Source of the DNA: an uncultured Oscillospiraceae bacterium
Lineage (GTDB): Bacteria > Bacillota > Clostridia > Oscillospirales > Oscillospiraceae
Direction: 5' to 3'
Assembly (NCBI GenBank): GCA_958423465.1
Contig: CATZRD010000028.1
Coordinates: 1-31,683 of the forward strand
DNA length: 31,683 nt
How positions within the stretch are numbered: position 1 is the first letter of the stretch; every line of letters starts with the position of its first letter. The translations under genes and the position numbers were made by a program. The notes under the pieces are model-generated. The model had not been told where the DNA came from. It saw only the letters and a list, made by a program, of their open reading frames with translations, and searched no databases. Below, piece by piece: positions 14,327 to 22,086 of this stretch.

Positions 14327-15085
14327 CTATGCCAGCTCCTTGATCCGCGTGGGACTGCGGTAGAGAACGCCGGGCTGGGGCGTTACGCCCTGGATCCGGA
14401 ACAGCTCCTCCAGAGTCACGAACACATAGCCCCGGGCCGTCAGCCGGTCGATGATCTCCAGGGCCGCGTCCACGCTGGAGGGGTAAAAATCGTGGAGCAG
14501 GATCACGTCCCCCGGCTCAGCCGAGGCCGTCACCCGGTCCGCCACCTGTTTCGCGTCCAGCAGCTTCCAGTCCTCCGGGTCCACCGTCCAGTAGATCATG
14601 GGCGTCCTGACCAGCTTCGCCTGTTTGCCGCTGATGAGGCCGTAGGGGGGCCGCAGCCAGTAGCTGCCCTCCCCCGCCGCCTCCCGGATCAGGGTCTCCG
14701 ACTTGTGGATCTCCTCCAGAATGGTGTCCTCCGACGCGGTTTTCAGCCGCACATGGCTGTAGGTATGGTTTCCGATCTGGTGGCCCTCCGCCTTCATGCG
14801 GCGCAGCAGGTCCTGATTGCCGGGGATCTGCTCCCCGATCACAAAGAAGGTAGCGGCGGCTCCCCGCTCCAGCAGGCCGTCCAGCAGCAGGGTCGTGGTG
14901 TCCCGCCGGGGGCCGTCGTCGAAGGTGATGGCCACATACTTTCGCTCCTCTGTCCAGTCCTCCTCCGCCCCTGCCGGGATCTCCGCCCCAGCGGCGGCGT
15001 CGGCGGCGGGCTGGTCCGGCGGCCCTGCGCAGCCTGTCAGCAGCGCCGCCGTCAGCAGCCAGCAGATCCATCCTCGCTTTTTCAT
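14327..15085 (-). CDS. Polysaccharide deacetylase lipoprotein (NodB domain, CE4)
   Basis: A 252-residue exported protein expected to remove acetyl groups from a cell-surface sugar polymer, most likely peptidoglycan. Residues 1-19 are a lipoprotein signal (MKKRGWIC... ending LLTGC, lipidated C19), then a low-complexity linker to about residue 45. The NodB motifs are in order: TFDDGP (54-59, catalytic D55, metal D56), HQIGNHTYSH (H107, H111), RPPYG (145-149), DPEDW (169-173) and LLHD (H198). All metal ligands are present, so it should be active. The start is the ATG at 15085; the upstream AAGGGTGAT is a modest ribosome binding site. No clear promoter was found. It ends at the shared terminator with secG. 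Confidence 0.92.
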   Translation of the reverse strand: MKKRGWICWLLTAALLTGCAGPPDQPAADAAAGAEIPAGAEEDWTEERKYVAITFDDGPRRDTTTLLLDGLLERGAAATFFVIGEQIPGNQDLLRRMKAEGHQIGNHTYSHVRLKTASEDTILEEIHKSETLIREAAGEGSYWLRPPYGLISGKQAKLVRTPMIYWTVDPEDWKLLDAKQVADRVTASAEPGDVILLHDFYPSSVDAALEIIDRLTARGYVFVTLEELFRIQGVTPQPGVLYRSPTRIKELA

Positions 15086-15162
15086 CCCATCACCCTTTTT
15101 CAGTATGCTTCCGGGGAACAGGGCTAGTATGTCCCGGGAAGCAGATCCCACGCGAAAACGTG

Positions 15163-15195
15163 AAAAAAACCGGCAGCCAATAACTGGCTGCCGGT
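15163..15195 (-). terminator. Terminator of the zinc-ribbon membrane protein gene
   Basis: ACCGGCAGCCA (15169-15179), a five-base loop, TGGCTGCCGGT (15185-15195). On the minus strand a run of seven T follows (15169-15163). A textbook intrinsic terminator 18 bases after the stop. Confidence 0.93.
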
Positions 15196-15213
15196 CACGC
15201 TGACAGGTACCGA

Positions 15214-15636
15214 TCAAAATATGGAAAAGAACGCGGCGAGGATACTGATGAGTACGTTGAGCAGAATGATGCCCGCCACCACGTACACCACCCACTTGGC
15301 GGCGGTGGACTGGGTATTCTCCCTGCCGCGGCCGCTCTGGCCGCCGGCGGCGGGACGCCGGGCCGGCTGCGGGGGACGCTGGGCCCCGCCCTTCCCTGTC
15401 TGGCTCCGCCAGTCCAGGCCCACCCGGCGGCGCTGGGCCTTCTCCCGATGGACCTCCCGGTGGACGAAGGAGTCCTCATGGTTGCTCTCGTTGACGCCGT
15501 CCACCCGGACCACGTTGCCGTGGGCATCCTCCCGCCAGCGGTGCTGAGGCTGATTATAGGCCCCGCACTTGGGGCAGAAATCGTCCTTCTGATCGTCGTA
15601 CCGCTTTCCGCAGTTCTCGCAAACTATGCTTGCCAT
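15214..15636 (-). CDS. Zinc-ribbon protein with C-terminal membrane anchor
   Basis: A 140-residue protein of unknown function. Residues 6-24 form a zinc ribbon (CENCG...CPKCG; C6, C9, C21, C24). A charged, probably unstructured middle follows (30-110), rich in R, Q, G and P. One hydrophobic helix (114-138) ends the chain, so it is probably tail-anchored with the zinc ribbon in the cytoplasm. AAAGGAG precedes the ATG at 15636. It is a single-gene unit with its own promoter and terminator. Similar small zinc-ribbon membrane proteins are widespread in Clostridia without known roles. Confidence 0.82.
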   Translation of the reverse strand: MASIVCENCGKRYDDQKDDFCPKCGAYNQPQHRWREDAHGNVVRVDGVNESNHEDSFVHREVHREKAQRRRVGLDWRSQTGKGGAQRPPQPARRPAAGGQSGRGRENTQSTAAKWVVYVVAGIILLNVLISILAAFFSIF

Positions 15637-15677
15637 CTTCCTTCTCCTTTCCCATCACAAACACGACCGTTACGCTG

Positions 15678-15706
15678 ATTATACTATATGCCGGGCCGTT
15701 TGAAAA
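15678..15706 (-). promoter_or_regulatory. Promoter of the zinc-ribbon gene
   Basis: Minus strand TTTTCA (15706-15701), 17 bases, TATAAT (15683-15678). The -10 is perfect, the -35 weak. Confidence 0.7.
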
Positions 15707-15737
15707 GAGGCGGAGCGCATTTTGTCGGGGAAACAGG

Positions 15738-15786
15738 AAAAAGCCCTTTCGTATGTGTAGTACTCCCACACACGAAAGGGCTTTTT
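15738..15786 (-). terminator. Terminator of the S10-spc-alpha operon
   Basis: AAAAAGCCCTTTCGT (15738-15752) pairs perfectly with 15772-15786, with an inner GTGT/ACAC pairing in the loop. On the minus strand the stem ends in TTTTT. It follows rplQ by 21 bases and closes the ribosomal operon. The stem also has a T run on the plus strand. Confidence 0.93.
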
Positions 15787-15807
15787 GTCGGGTGAGCCGG
15801 TCTGTGC

Positions 15808-16149
15808 TTACACCAGCTCGATCATTGCGGTTTCCGCGGCGTCGCCCCGGCGGACGCCGGTGCGGGTGATGCGGGTATAGCCGCCGTTGCGCTCCGCGTA
15901 ATTGGGGGCGATCTCCTTGAAGATCTTCTTCACCACGTCCTCCCGGGTGATGAAGGCCATGGCCTGGCGGTAAGCGGCCAGGTCGCCCTTCTTACCCAGG
16001 GTGATCATTTTCTCAGCCAGAGGACGGATCTCCTTGCAGCGGGTAACGGTGGTCTCCATCTTGCCGTTATCCAGGAAATCGGTCACCTGCTGACGGAGCA
16101 TCGCTCTGCGCTGGTCGGTAGTCTTACCGAGCTTACGAGTTCCGGGCAT
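15808..16149 (-). CDS. rplQ: Ribosomal protein L17
   Basis: A 113-residue large-subunit protein that sits near the peptide exit tunnel. It begins MPGTRKLGKTTDQRRAMLRQ, the L17 opening with a P-G in place of the commoner M-x-H-R, and contains TTVTRCKEIRPLAEKMITLG and YTRITRTGVRRGDAAETAMI, the usual C-terminal block ending in ELV. The length is normal for Firmicutes. AGGAGG precedes the ATG. It is the last gene of the operon, 103 bases after rpoA, with a hairpin between them and a terminator after it. Confidence 0.97.
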   Translation of the reverse strand: MPGTRKLGKTTDQRRAMLRQQVTDFLDNGKMETTVTRCKEIRPLAEKMITLGKKGDLAAYRQAMAFITREDVVKKIFKEIAPNYAERNGGYTRITRTGVRRGDAAETAMIELV

Positions 16150-16176
16150 TGTAGGTTAACCTCCTGTTTCAGTTTC

Positions 16177-16252
16177 CGCTGTCCGGCGGGGGATCGGCCG
16201 ATCTCCGCCGGCGGCAGCGAAAGGTAAAGTTCATTTTGCCTGCGCGCGCAGG
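16177..16252 (-). repeat. Hairpin and palindrome between rpoA and rplQ
   Basis: An imperfect stem of about 20 bp spans 16177-16219 (CGCTG/CAGCG ends, a central perfect GATCGGCCGATC-like palindrome). A perfect 14-base palindrome CCTGCGCGCGCAGG lies at 16239-16252, touching the rpoA stop. Neither has a T tract. They may mark an RNA-processing point separating rpoA from rplQ. Confidence 0.65.
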
Positions 16253-17203
16253 TCAGGTGTTCTCTTCGTCGGCCAGGGACAGCCCCATCATGGCCAGCTT
16301 GTTGATGACCTCCTCCAGGCTCTTCCGGCCCAGATTCCGCACCTTCATCATCTCATCCTCGGTCTTGGAGATCAGATCCTCCACCGTGTTGATATTGGCC
16401 CGCTTCAGGCAGTTGAAGCTGCGCACGGAGAGATCCAGCTCCTCGATGGTCAGCTCCAGCACCTTGTCCCGCTGGGTCTCCGCCTTCTCCACCACGGTGG
16501 AGCGGCTGCCCACGGTGTCGCTCAGGTCCGTAAACAGCGTGAAGTGGTCGCAGAGGATCTTGGCCCCCAGGCTGACGGCGTCCCGGGCGGAAATGGTCCC
16601 GTCGGTCCACACCTCGATGGTCAGCTTGTCAAAGTCAGTCATATTGCCCACGCGGGTGTTCTCCACGGTATAATTGACCTTGTACACGGGGGTGTAGATG
16701 GAGTCCACGGGGATGACCCCGATGATGTTCTGCTGGGCCTTGTTCCGGTCCGCGGGCACATACCCCCGGCCATGATTCAGCGTGATCTCCATGTTCAGCG
16801 TAGCGCCGCTGCTGAGGGTGGCGATGTGCAGCTCCGGGTTCAGCACCTCCACCTCGCCGTCGCTCTTGATGTCGGCGGCAGTGACAACGCAGGGGCCCAC
16901 CGCCTCGATAAAGACGGTCTTGGCGCCCTCGCTGTAGAGCTTGCAGATCAGCTGCTTGATGTTCAGCACGATCTCCGTCACATCCTCCTTCACACCGGGG
17001 ATGGTGGTGAATTCATGCTGGACGCCGGCGATCTTGATGCTGGTGGCGGCGGTGCCGGGCAGAGAGGAGAGCATAACGCGGCGCAGGGAGTTGCCCAGAG
17101 TCGTGCCGTAGCCCCGCTCCAGGGGTTCGATCACATACTTGCCGTAGGTATCGTCGCCGGGGGTCTCGTTGCACTCGATCTGGGGCTTCTCAATTTCAAT
17201 CAT
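16253..17203 (-). CDS. rpoA: RNA polymerase alpha subunit
   Basis: The 316-residue alpha subunit dimerises to assemble RNA polymerase and contacts UP elements and activators. The N-terminal domain carries YVIEPLERGYGTTLGNSLRR (near residues 24-43), the dimerisation signature, and the C-terminal domain has SVRSFNCLKRANINTVEDL with VRNLGRKSLEEV, the DNA-contact helices. The ATG at 17203 (MIEIEKP) is chosen because AAGGAGGG lies ten bases upstream. A longer frame has no matching family sequence. It follows rpsD after an 87-base gap. Confidence 0.98.
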   Translation of the reverse strand: MIEIEKPQIECNETPGDDTYGKYVIEPLERGYGTTLGNSLRRVMLSSLPGTAATSIKIAGVQHEFTTIPGVKEDVTEIVLNIKQLICKLYSEGAKTVFIEAVGPCVVTAADIKSDGEVEVLNPELHIATLSSGATLNMEITLNHGRGYVPADRNKAQQNIIGVIPVDSIYTPVYKVNYTVENTRVGNMTDFDKLTIEVWTDGTISARDAVSLGAKILCDHFTLFTDLSDTVGSRSTVVEKAETQRDKVLELTIEELDLSVRSFNCLKRANINTVEDLISKTEDEMMKVRNLGRKSLEEVINKLAMMGLSLADEENT

Positions 17204-17290
17204 GCAGTAGTTACCCTCCTTGTCTTGGCAGGCCAAATGAGATGGCCCGCCCTAAATTCAATCGCTTCGTTAATCGAGGGTAGCCTCCGA

Positions 17291-17893
17291 TTACTTGGAG
17301 TACAGCTCGACGATGAGATGCTCCTCGACGGGCATATCGATGTCGTCCCTGGCGGGCATCTGAAGCACAGTGCCCTTCAGAGCGTTCTTGTCCCGCTCCA
17401 GCCACTTGGGGATCAGGACCACAGGGGCGTCCTCGGCCGTCAGCTTCTTGAACTTGACGGAGGAACGGCTGGACTCCTTGACCTCGATGACGTCGCCCAC
17501 CTTCACCAGGTAGGAGGGGATGTTCACCTTCTTGCCGTTGACGGTAAAGTGGGCGTGGCTCACCAGCTGCCGGGCCTCCCGGCGGGTGGCGGCGAAGCCC
17601 AGGCGGTACACCACGTTGTCCAGACGGCGCTCGATGAGGGTCAGCAGCTCCTCGCCGGTCTTGCCGGGCATACGGGCGGCCTTCTCATAGTACATCCGGA
17701 ACTGCTTCTCCATGATGCCGTAAACGAACTTGACCTTCTGCTTCTCCTGAAGCTGGAGGGCATACTCGCTCTTCTTCTTTCTCACCATGCTGCCGGAGTT
17801 ACGCTCGGTATTCTTCTTGGCGTAGCCCATCACGGCAGGAGAGATGCCCAGAGCCTTGCAGCGCTTGGCAATGGGCTGCATATTCTTAGCCAT
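17291..17893 (-). CDS. rpsD: Ribosomal protein S4, zinc-free form
   Basis: A 200-residue small-subunit assembly protein that binds 16S rRNA and helps reading accuracy. It has the S4 RNA-binding domain (about residues 90-155, including RLDNVVYRLGFAATRREARQ and HAHFTVNGKKVNIPSYLV). The N-terminus (MAKNMQPIAKRCKALGISPA) has only one cysteine and none of the CxxC zinc ligands found in the zinc-binding form. This is the version common in many Clostridia. AAGGAGG lies upstream. Known S4 proteins regulate the alpha operon in other bacteria, but no such site was identified here. Confidence 0.97.
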   Translation of the reverse strand: MAKNMQPIAKRCKALGISPAVMGYAKKNTERNSGSMVRKKKSEYALQLQEKQKVKFVYGIMEKQFRMYYEKAARMPGKTGEELLTLIERRLDNVVYRLGFAATRREARQLVSHAHFTVNGKKVNIPSYLVKVGDVIEVKESSRSSVKFKKLTAEDAPVVLIPKWLERDKNALKGTVLQMPARDDIDMPVEEHLIVELYSK

Positions 17894-17917
17894 AATTCAA
17901 TATCCTCCTTCTTCCGA

Positions 17918-18319
17918 TTAGACGCGCCGACGCTTGGGGGGACGGCAGCCGTTGTGGGCGATGGGGGTGACGTCCTTGATCATGGTCACCTCCAGGCCCA
18001 CGGCCTGCAGCGCCCGGATGGCGGCCTCACGGCCCTGGCCGGGGCCCTTGACAAAGACCTCGACGGTCTTCAGGCCATGCTCCATCGCGGCGCGGGCGGC
18101 CACCTCGGAGGCAGTCTGAGCGGCGAAAGGCGTGGACTTCTTGCTTCCGCGGAAGCCCTGGCCGCCGGAGGAAGCCCAGGAAATGGCGTTGCCCTGGGTA
18201 TCGGTCACGGTGACCATCGTGTTGTTGAAGGAAGAACGGATATGGACCTGGCCCTTTTCGATGTTCTTCTTCTCGCGGCGGCGGCGGATAACCTTCTTGC
18301 CAGTCTTCGGTGCAGCCAT
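17918..18319 (-). CDS. rpsK: Ribosomal protein S11
   Basis: A 133-residue protein of the 30S platform. It has an arginine-rich N-terminus (KKVIRRRREKKNIEKG), then HIRSSFNNTMVTVTDTQG and GSKKSTPFAAQ, which are family signatures, and ends in the conserved HNGCRPPKRRRV. Length is typical. It lies between rpsM (15 bases upstream) and rpsD (24 bases downstream) in the alpha-operon order. Confidence 0.98.
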   Translation of the reverse strand: MAAPKTGKKVIRRRREKKNIEKGQVHIRSSFNNTMVTVTDTQGNAISWASSGGQGFRGSKKSTPFAAQTASEVAARAAMEHGLKTVEVFVKGPGQGREAAIRALQAVGLEVTMIKDVTPIAHNGCRPPKRRRV

Positions 18320-18334
18320 AATTATTCTCCCTCC

Positions 18335-18703
18335 TTACTTCTTCTTGTTGGCAATGGTCTTCTTGGGACCCTTGCGGGTGCGGGCGTTGGTCTTGCTGCG
18401 CTGGCCGCGGACGGGCAGGCCCCGCCGGTGGCGGGTGCCGCGGTAGCAGCCGATCTCGCTCAGGCGCTTGATGTCCAGGGCCACGGAGCGGCGCAGATCG
18501 CCCTCCACCATGTAGCCGTGGTCGATGGCCTCACGCAGCTTGGTCTCCTCGGCCTCGGTCAGATCCTTCACGCGGGTGTCGGGGTTGATCCCCGTCTGCG
18601 CCAGGATGTCCTTGGCGCTCTTGCGGCCAATGCCGAAAATATAGGTGAGCCCAATCTCGATACGCTTATCCTTGGGCAGGTCGATACCGGCAATTCTTGC
18701 CAT
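18335..18703 (-). CDS. rpsM: Ribosomal protein S13
   Basis: A 122-residue protein of the 30S head that contacts the 50S subunit and P-site tRNA. It begins MARIAGIDLPKDKRIEIGLT, with the helix-two-turn-helix (SAKDILAQTGINPDTRVKDL) and the basic C-terminus RGLPVRGQRSKTNARTRKG and KKTIANKKK. Length is normal. GGAGGTG lies upstream of the ATG. It follows rpmJ by 23 bases. Confidence 0.98.
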   Translation of the reverse strand: MARIAGIDLPKDKRIEIGLTYIFGIGRKSAKDILAQTGINPDTRVKDLTEAEETKLREAIDHGYMVEGDLRRSVALDIKRLSEIGCYRGTRHRRGLPVRGQRSKTNARTRKGPKKTIANKKK

Positions 18704-18726
18704 TCTTAAAGCACCTCCAAATTCAC

Positions 18727-18840
18727 TTAGCCCTGTCTCTGCTTATGCTTGGGGTTCTCGCAGATCACCATGAGGCGACCCTTGCGGCGAATGATCTTGC
18801 ATTTCTCGCACATGGGCTTAACGGACGGTCTAACTTTCAT
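18727..18840 (-). CDS. rpmJ: Ribosomal protein L36, zinc form
   Basis: A 37-residue protein, the smallest of the 50S subunit. Its sequence starts MKVRPSVKPMCEKCKIIRRK and ends CENPKHKQRQG. The zinc ligands C11, C14, C27 and H32 are all present, so this is the zinc-binding form. GGAGGAACGCAAC precedes the ATG at 18840. It lies 12 bases after infA and 23 before rpsM, its normal place. Confidence 0.97.
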   Translation of the reverse strand: MKVRPSVKPMCEKCKIIRRKGRLMVICENPKHKQRQG

Positions 18841-18852
18841 GTTGCGTTCCTC

Positions 18853-19071
18853 CTACTTGCTGCGCCAGGTAATCCGGCCACGGGTCAGGTCATAGGGAGA
18901 CATTTCCACCGTGACTTTGTCACCAGGCAAGATTCTGATGAAATTCATTCTGAGTTTTCCGGAAATGTGGGCCAAGATCGTATGGCCATTTCCAATGTCT
19001 ACTTGGAATGTGGTGTTGGGCAGCGCCTCGATGACGACGCCCTCCACCTCGATCATATCGGATTTTGCCAA
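18853..19071 (-). CDS. infA: Translation initiation factor IF-1
   Basis: IF-1 binds the A site of the 30S subunit during initiation. The protein is a single S1-like OB fold of 72 residues, reading (M)AKSDMIEVEGVVIEAL to YDLTRGRITWRSK. I place the start at the TTG at 19071-19069: AGGAGG lies seven bases before it, and the length matches the family exactly. The ATG two codons earlier (19077-19075) directly abuts the AGGAGG and would add Met-Tyr-Leu. The first 19 bases overlap the end of the KOW gene, so the two are coupled. Confidence 0.95.
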   Translation of the reverse strand: MAKSDMIEVEGVVIEALPNTTFQVDIGNGHTILAHISGKLRMNFIRILPGDKVTVEMSPYDLTRGRITWRSK

Positions 19072-19358
19072 GTACATCCCTCCTGGTCTGGATTACCTTC
19101 CCCGGCTACCGCGGCCAGGGTCCTGCGAAGCTCACTGTTTGTAACTCTCTCATTGCTTCTGATCTTCTCGGCTGCCCGGCCTTCGCCGTGGGAAACGAAC
19201 GCGGTATGCTTGCGCCGTTTCCGCTTGGGACTCTCCAGCTTTCGGGTCTTGCCGTCGGCCAGCAGGAGGAAGTCCTCCTCCGTCTCCAGGACGAAGAAGA
19301 GCTTGCCCGCGTCCCTGCCGGCTGTGGATCTCACAATATCTGATCGAACGATATCCAT
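19053..19358 (-). CDS. KOW-domain RNA-binding protein (L14e-like)
   Basis: A 101-residue protein with a KOW-like N-terminal half: DIVRSTAGRDAGKLFFVLE, then EDFLLLADGKTRKLESPKRK. The N-terminal part resembles the ribosomal L14e/L24 KOW fold, and homologues sit between map and infA in many Clostridia. A basic stretch (KRKRRKH, near residue 45) suggests RNA binding. The C-terminal half is less typical and its last codons overlap infA. GGAGTG lies upstream of the ATG. Its ribosomal or translational role is inferred from the position and the fold, not shown. Confidence 0.82.
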   Translation of the reverse strand: MDIVRSDIVRSTAGRDAGKLFFVLETEEDFLLLADGKTRKLESPKRKRRKHTAFVSHGEGRAAEKIRSNERVTNSELRRTLAAVAGEGNPDQEGCTWQNPI

Positions 19359-19364
19359 ATCTGC

Positions 19365-20129
19365 TCACTCCGCTCTGGCGTCGGGGTCCGTCAGAAGCTC
19401 CGGCTCCCCGTCTGTGATCAGAATGGTGTTCTCATAGTGGGCAGACAGCCGGCCGTCGGCGGTCTTTACCGTCCAGCCGTCCTTCATCACCCGCACAGCC
19501 GCTCCGCCGGCGTTGACCATGGGCTCCACCGCGATGGTCATGCCCCGGAGGAACCGGGGACGGCCGCAACGGGGCTCCACATAGTTGGGGATCTCGGGGG
19601 CCTCGTGCATCTGGGTCCCGATGCCGTGGCCCACATATTCCCGGACGACGGCGAAGCCGTTGGCCTCCACATAGCGCTGGATAGCGCCGGAGAGGTCCGG
19701 CAGGCGATAGCCCTCCCGAGCGAAGGAAAGTCCCTCGAAAAAGCTCTGTCTGGTCACCTCGATCAGCCGCCTGGCCTCCTCGGAGATCTGGCCGCAGGCG
19801 TAAGTGGCCGCGCAGTCGCCGTGGAACCCGTCCTTGTACGCGCCCACGTCGATGGAGACGATGTCGCCCTCCCGCAGCACCCGGCTGCCCGGGATGCCGT
19901 GGATGACCTCGTCGTTCACCGAGACGCACACGCTGGCGGGATAGCCCTGGTAGTGCAGGAAGGAGGGCACGGCGCCCTGCGACTTGATATAGCGGTATAC
20001 TGCCTTGTCAATTTCATGGGTTGTTACGCCAGGGGCTACCATTTCTCCTGCCAAAGCACGAGCTGCCGCGGTAATTTTCCCCGCCTGGCGCATCAGCTGG
20101 ATCTCATGGCTGGATTTCAGTGTGATCAT
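19365..20129 (-). CDS. map: Methionine aminopeptidase, type I
   Basis: Removes the initiator methionine from new proteins. The 254-residue enzyme has the five metal ligands of the family: D94 in SIDVGAYKDGFHGDC, D105, H168 in GHGIGTQMHE, E202 in TIAVEPM and E233 in AHYENTI. H77 (DEVIHGIP) is the conserved catalytic histidine. It lacks the N-terminal zinc extension seen in some members, so it is type Ia. The start overlaps the adk stop as ATGA, and the gene is followed six bases later by the KOW gene. Confidence 0.97.
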   Translation of the reverse strand: MITLKSSHEIQLMRQAGKITAAARALAGEMVAPGVTTHEIDKAVYRYIKSQGAVPSFLHYQGYPASVCVSVNDEVIHGIPGSRVLREGDIVSIDVGAYKDGFHGDCAATYACGQISEEARRLIEVTRQSFFEGLSFAREGYRLPDLSGAIQRYVEANGFAVVREYVGHGIGTQMHEAPEIPNYVEPRCGRPRFLRGMTIAVEPMVNAGGAAVRVMKDGWTVKTADGRLSAHYENTILITDGEPELLTDPDARAE

Positions 20130-20761
20130 TCCCCGATCTCCAATGCCTCCAAGATCCGCCGGGTGGTCTCCTCCTTGGTGCCGGAGGTCACCGCCCTGAG
20201 AAGGCCCCGCTGGGCGTAAAAGCCCACCAGAGGCTCTGTCTCCTTATGATAGACCTCAAGACGCGCGCGAACGGTCTCGGGCGTATCATCCTTGCGCTGG
20301 ATGAGCTTGCCTCCGCAGTTGTCGCAGACGCCCTCCCGCCGGGGAGGAACGGCCACCACGTTGTAGCTGGAGCCGCAGGCCTCGCAGACCCGGCGGCCAG
20401 TCATGCGGCGGAGGATCTCCTCCTCGGAGATCTCGATGGAGACGACGGCGTCGAACTCGATGCCCGCCTTCTCCAGGGCCTCAGCCTGGGCGATGGTGCG
20501 GGGCACACCGTCGAGGATGTACCCGTTCGCACAATCGTCCTGGCTGAGACGCTCATCCACAATGCCGATGATGACTTCATCAGGCACCAGCTTGCCCGCG
20601 TCGATATAGCTCTTTGCCTTCAGGCCGGTAGGCGTACCGTCCTTGATGGCGGCACGCAGGATGTTGCCGGTGGAGATAGTGGGGATCCCCAGCTTCTTGC
20701 ACAGGATCTCCGCCTGTGTCCCCTTGCCGGCGCCGGGAGCGCCCAACAAAATCAGTTTCAT
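20126..20761 (-). CDS. adk: Adenylate kinase, zinc-lid form
   Basis: Balances AMP, ADP and ATP (ATP + AMP to 2 ADP). The 211-residue protein has the P-loop GAPGAGKGT (7-15), the AMP-site TGNILRAAI and DGVPRT, and a lid with four cysteines (C126, C129, C146, C149) expected to hold zinc. The residue after DG is V where F is usual. Its ribosome binding site overlaps the secY stop codon, ten bases away. The gene sits in the normal secY-adk-map order. Confidence 0.97.
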   Translation of the reverse strand: MKLILLGAPGAGKGTQAEILCKKLGIPTISTGNILRAAIKDGTPTGLKAKSYIDAGKLVPDEVIIGIVDERLSQDDCANGYILDGVPRTIAQAEALEKAGIEFDAVVSIEISEEEILRRMTGRRVCEACGSSYNVVAVPPRREGVCDNCGGKLIQRKDDTPETVRARLEVYHKETEPLVGFYAQRGLLRAVTSGTKEETTRRILEALEIGE

Positions 20762-20771
20762 TTGCCTCTCC

Positions 20772-22085
20772 TTACTCCAGGAAGCCCTTATACTGACGCA
20801 TCAGCATCTGGGACTCCAGGGCCTGGACGGTCTCCAGCGCCACGCCCACCACGATGATGACGGAAGTGCCGCCGATGGCCAGGTGGGCGATGCCGGCCTT
20901 GGCGGCCAACAGCTTCTCAGCCAGCAGAGGGGCAATGGCCACGATGCCCAGATAGATCGCGCCGAAGAGGGTGATCTTGCTGAGGACCTTGGCAATGAAG
21001 TCGCTGGTGGGCTTGCCGGGACGGAAGCCGGGGATGAACCCGCCGTTGCGCTTCAGGTTATTGCCGATCTCCACAGGGTTGAACTGGATGGTGGAATAGA
21101 AGTAGCTGAAGCCGATGATCATCAGGAAGTAGACGATCATATAGAGCACGCTCTTGGTGTCGATGGCGTTCAGCAGCGCGTAGCCGAAGGTCCCCTCCGC
21201 GGGCCGGGGCAGGAAAGCCCCGATGGTGGCCGGGATGGAGGCGATGGACTGGGCGAAGATGATGGGCAGCACGCCGGACATATTCACCTTCATGGGCAGG
21301 TTGCTGGACTGGCCGCCGTACATCTTCCGGCCCACCTGACGCTTGGCGTACTGCACGGGGATGCGGCGCTCGGCGTCGTTGACGAACACGATGAGGACCA
21401 CCAGAGCCAGGATGCCCACCACAATGAAGATGGTCCAGGCCCAGTGCATCTTACCGGTTGCCACAGCGTTTACCACGGTGCCGACCATGGCGGGCACGCG
21501 GGAGATGATGCCGGCGAACAGGATCATGGAGATGCCGTTGCCGATACCGAACTCGTTGCACTGCTCGCCCAGCCACATCAGGAAGCTGGAGCCGGCCACG
21601 AAGGACACGATGATGACGATGGCGGGCCACACGCCCTTGTTGGTGAGGATGTTGAAGCCGTAGCTGCTGGCGCTGTTGCGGATGAGGAAGTAGTAGCCGA
21701 TAGCCTGGAGAAGAGCCAGGCCCACGGTGGTGTAGCGGGTGATGGACTGGATCTTCCGCTTGCCCTCCTCACCGCCGTCCTTTGCCAGCCGCTCCAGGGC
21801 GGGGATGGCGATGGTCAGCAGCTGGATGATGATGGAGCTGTTGATATAGGGCTGGATGCCCAGGGCGAAAACCGTGGCCTGGGCGAAGGCGCCGCCGCTC
21901 ATGACGTTCATGAGGCCCAGAATGGTGGTGCCCATGCTGTTGATATAGGCCTCCATCACCTGGGTGTCCACATAGGGGACAGACACGGCGCTGCCGATCC
22001 GGTAGATGGCCAGAATCAGTAAAGTAAAGCAGATCTTCTTCCGCAGCTCGGGAATAGCCCACGCCTTGCGAATAGTTTGGATCAT
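20772..22085 (-). CDS. secY: SecY, protein-export channel subunit
   Basis: The pore-forming subunit of the Sec translocon, with ten membrane helices in 437 residues. Signatures include RIGSAVSVPYVD near the N-terminus, IQPYINSSIIIQLLTIAIP, and the cytoplasmic loops with ERRIPVQYAKRQVG and FIPGFRPGKPTSDFI. It begins MIQTIRKAWAIPELRKKI. The start lies one base after the rplO stop and its ribosome binding site is inside the end of rplO. SecG is encoded separately at 14014-14253. Confidence 0.98.
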   Translation of the reverse strand: MIQTIRKAWAIPELRKKICFTLLILAIYRIGSAVSVPYVDTQVMEAYINSMGTTILGLMNVMSGGAFAQATVFALGIQPYINSSIIIQLLTIAIPALERLAKDGGEEGKRKIQSITRYTTVGLALLQAIGYYFLIRNSASSYGFNILTNKGVWPAIVIIVSFVAGSSFLMWLGEQCNEFGIGNGISMILFAGIISRVPAMVGTVVNAVATGKMHWAWTIFIVVGILALVVLIVFVNDAERRIPVQYAKRQVGRKMYGGQSSNLPMKVNMSGVLPIIFAQSIASIPATIGAFLPRPAEGTFGYALLNAIDTKSVLYMIVYFLMIIGFSYFYSTIQFNPVEIGNNLKRNGGFIPGFRPGKPTSDFIAKVLSKITLFGAIYLGIVAIAPLLAEKLLAAKAGIAHLAIGGTSVIIVVGVALETVQALESQMLMRQYKGFLE

Positions 22086-22086
22086 C

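Noticed and set aside
15086..15162. A promoter for the deacetylase gene
   Set aside because: CATACT sequences are present but none has an acceptable -35 at 16-18 bases. I could not choose one.
16544..18709. A 721-codon open frame on the plus strand across rpoA, rpsD, rpsK and rpsM, and a 779-codon one at 27702-30041
   Set aside because: They are antisense to certain ribosomal genes, have low-complexity His/Gly/Leu-rich products and no ribosome binding sites. High GC content produces such frames.
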